Assembly: GCF_005144715.1 (NCBI RefSeq)
Contig: NZ_SWKR01000002.1
Coordinates: forward strand, 620,001-684,000
Direction: 5' to 3'
DNA: 64,000 nt
Origin: Sphingomonas baiyangensis
Lineage (GTDB): Bacteria > Pseudomonadota > Alphaproteobacteria > Sphingomonadales > Sphingomonadaceae
The stretch's first letter is position 1, and each line of letters begins with the position of its first letter. Below are positions 63,367-64,000 of the stretch, in pieces. Below the pieces are notes generated by a model, which saw nothing but the letters and a program-made list of their open reading frames with translations, had not been told where the DNA came from and did no database searches. Both the position numbers and the translations under genes were made by a program.

Positions 63367-64000
63367 TTGGCCAGCATCGCCGACGGTCTGCACGTCATCG
63401 TCTTCGCCAACGAGAAGGGCGGGACGGGCAAGTCCACGACCGCGGTGCACACTGCGATCGCGCTGGCGGCGCGCGGGGCGCGCGTCGCGTGCCTCGATCT
63501 CGATCATCGCCAGCGCACGCTGGGCCGCTATCTCGACAATCGCGCGCAAACGGTGCGGCGCACGGGGCGTGAGCTGCCGATGCCGCGCCACGAAACGCAT
63601 GACGGCGAGAGCATGGAGCGATTTGCGCAGCTCATGGCGAGCCTCGCCAAGGGCAGCGACTATCTGGTGATCGACACGCCGGGCCGCGACGATCCGTTCG
63701 CGCGGATCGCGGTGCAGCAGGCCGATACGCTGGTGACGCCGATGAACGACAGCTTCGTCGATTTTGACCTGATCGGCCAGGTCGACCCCGACAGCTTCAA
63801 GGTAACGCGCCCGAGCTTCTATTCCGAACTGATCTGGGAATCGCGCAAGCGCCGCGCACGCGAGGACGGCTCGACGATCGACTGGGTGGTGCTGCGCAAT
63901 CGGCTCCAGCATATCGAGGCCAAGAACATGCGGCGCGTCGCCGAGGCGATGACGCAGCTTGCCAAGCGCGTGGGCTTCCGTGTGATTCCGGGACTTTCCG
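63367..64000 (+). CDS. mipZ: Division-plane positioning ATPase MipZ, truncated by the window edge
   Basis: ParA-family ATPase that forms a polar gradient with ParB and inhibits FtsZ away from midcell in alphaproteobacteria. The visible 211 residues have HVIVFANEKGGTGKSTTAVHTAIALA (deviant Walker A), CLDLDHRQRTLGRYLDNR, DYLVIDTPGRDDPFAR (Walker B) and the MipZ-specific MNDSFVDFDLIGQVDPDSFKVTRPSFYSELIWESRK. The TTG start at 63367 follows AAGGGA (63351-63356). Another frame starting at 63326 is a shadow. The gene runs off the right edge, so the C-terminus is not seen. Confidence 0.93.
   Translation, partial: MASIADGLHVIVFANEKGGTGKSTTAVHTAIALAARGARVACLDLDHRQRTLGRYLDNRAQTVRRTGRELPMPRHETHDGESMERFAQLMASLAKGSDYLVIDTPGRDDPFARIAVQQADTLVTPMNDSFVDFDLIGQVDPDSFKVTRPSFYSELIWESRKRRAREDGSTIDWVVLRNRLQHIEAKNMRRVAEAMTQLAKRVGFRVIPGLS

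Overview
The window is high-GC chromosomal DNA from an alphaproteobacterium, most probably of the order Sphingomonadales (Sphingomonas and relatives). This is an inference from gene content: MipZ, a BigR-type sulfide-sensing cluster, the PdxJ/AcpS/LepB operon, a large TonB-dependent receptor, a Sel1-like mini-protein, a HIG1-type twin-helix protein, an ergothioneine pair and an RTX nuclease. No rRNA, tRNA, phage, insertion sequence, plasmid or CRISPR signature was found. Coding density is very high, with many 1-8 base stop/start overlaps. Only one gap exceeds 300 bases (12602-12970).

Layout. 1-1322 holds the end of a minus-strand cytochrome oxidase operon (ctaC, start of ctaD). 1508-4737 is a tightly coupled operon: pyrE, pdxJ, acpS, lepB and a maleylacetoacetate isomerase/GST-like gene. 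4703-8632 carries two GT4 glycosyltransferases around an uncharacterised polytopic membrane protein and a DUF2141 protein, probably envelope or lipid glycosylation. 8629-12601 is the ybbP/ybbA transporter with the tesA lipoprotein esterase head-to-head. 12971-15364 is lolC-lolD-gpx. 15438-18473 is a TonB-dependent receptor. 18668-20762 holds ahcY, with a probable SahR operator upstream, and yqgE. 20867-22192 is a redox/stress stretch (peroxiredoxin, Ala/Lys-rich protein, thioredoxin). 22263-26217 holds argJ and two adjacent CNNM/CorC-type proteins. 26299-28510 holds a thiolase, a secreted hypothetical and a DUF1810 protein.

28602-31940 encodes a TolB-propeller/amidohydrolase fusion. 32089-36939 encodes a 1616-residue secreted nuclease with RTX repeats, behind a plausible PHO box. 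36968-44385 holds a GT39-like membrane protein, pepN and two tandem M28 peptidases. 44398-49334 holds an SDR protein, an EamA transporter, threonine aldolase and a class A PBP, with a palindromic repeat element between EamA and the aldolase. 49427-52016 is a BigR-regulated sulfide/persulfide detoxification cluster. 52045-57217 holds topA, a hemerythrin-like protein, a 3-hydroxyacyl-CoA dehydrogenase and a DUF1176 lipoprotein. 57350-59580 is egtD-egtB, with a second palindromic element before it. 59632-64000 holds a PduO-type adenosyltransferase, a twin-helix protein, gluQ, an HNH endonuclease, a Sel1-like protein, panC and a truncated mipZ.

The most noteworthy signals are regulatory or structural: the SahR-type palindrome at ahcY, the PHO box at the nuclease, the BigR operator region, a terminator with no annotated gene to serve (candidate small RNA), the tesA/ybbA start codons two bases apart, and two long inverted-repeat elements that supply a start codon in one case and both stop codons of a convergent gene pair in the other. 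I did not find a clearly new multi-gene defence or secretion system. All calls are from reading the sequence; no database search was run.
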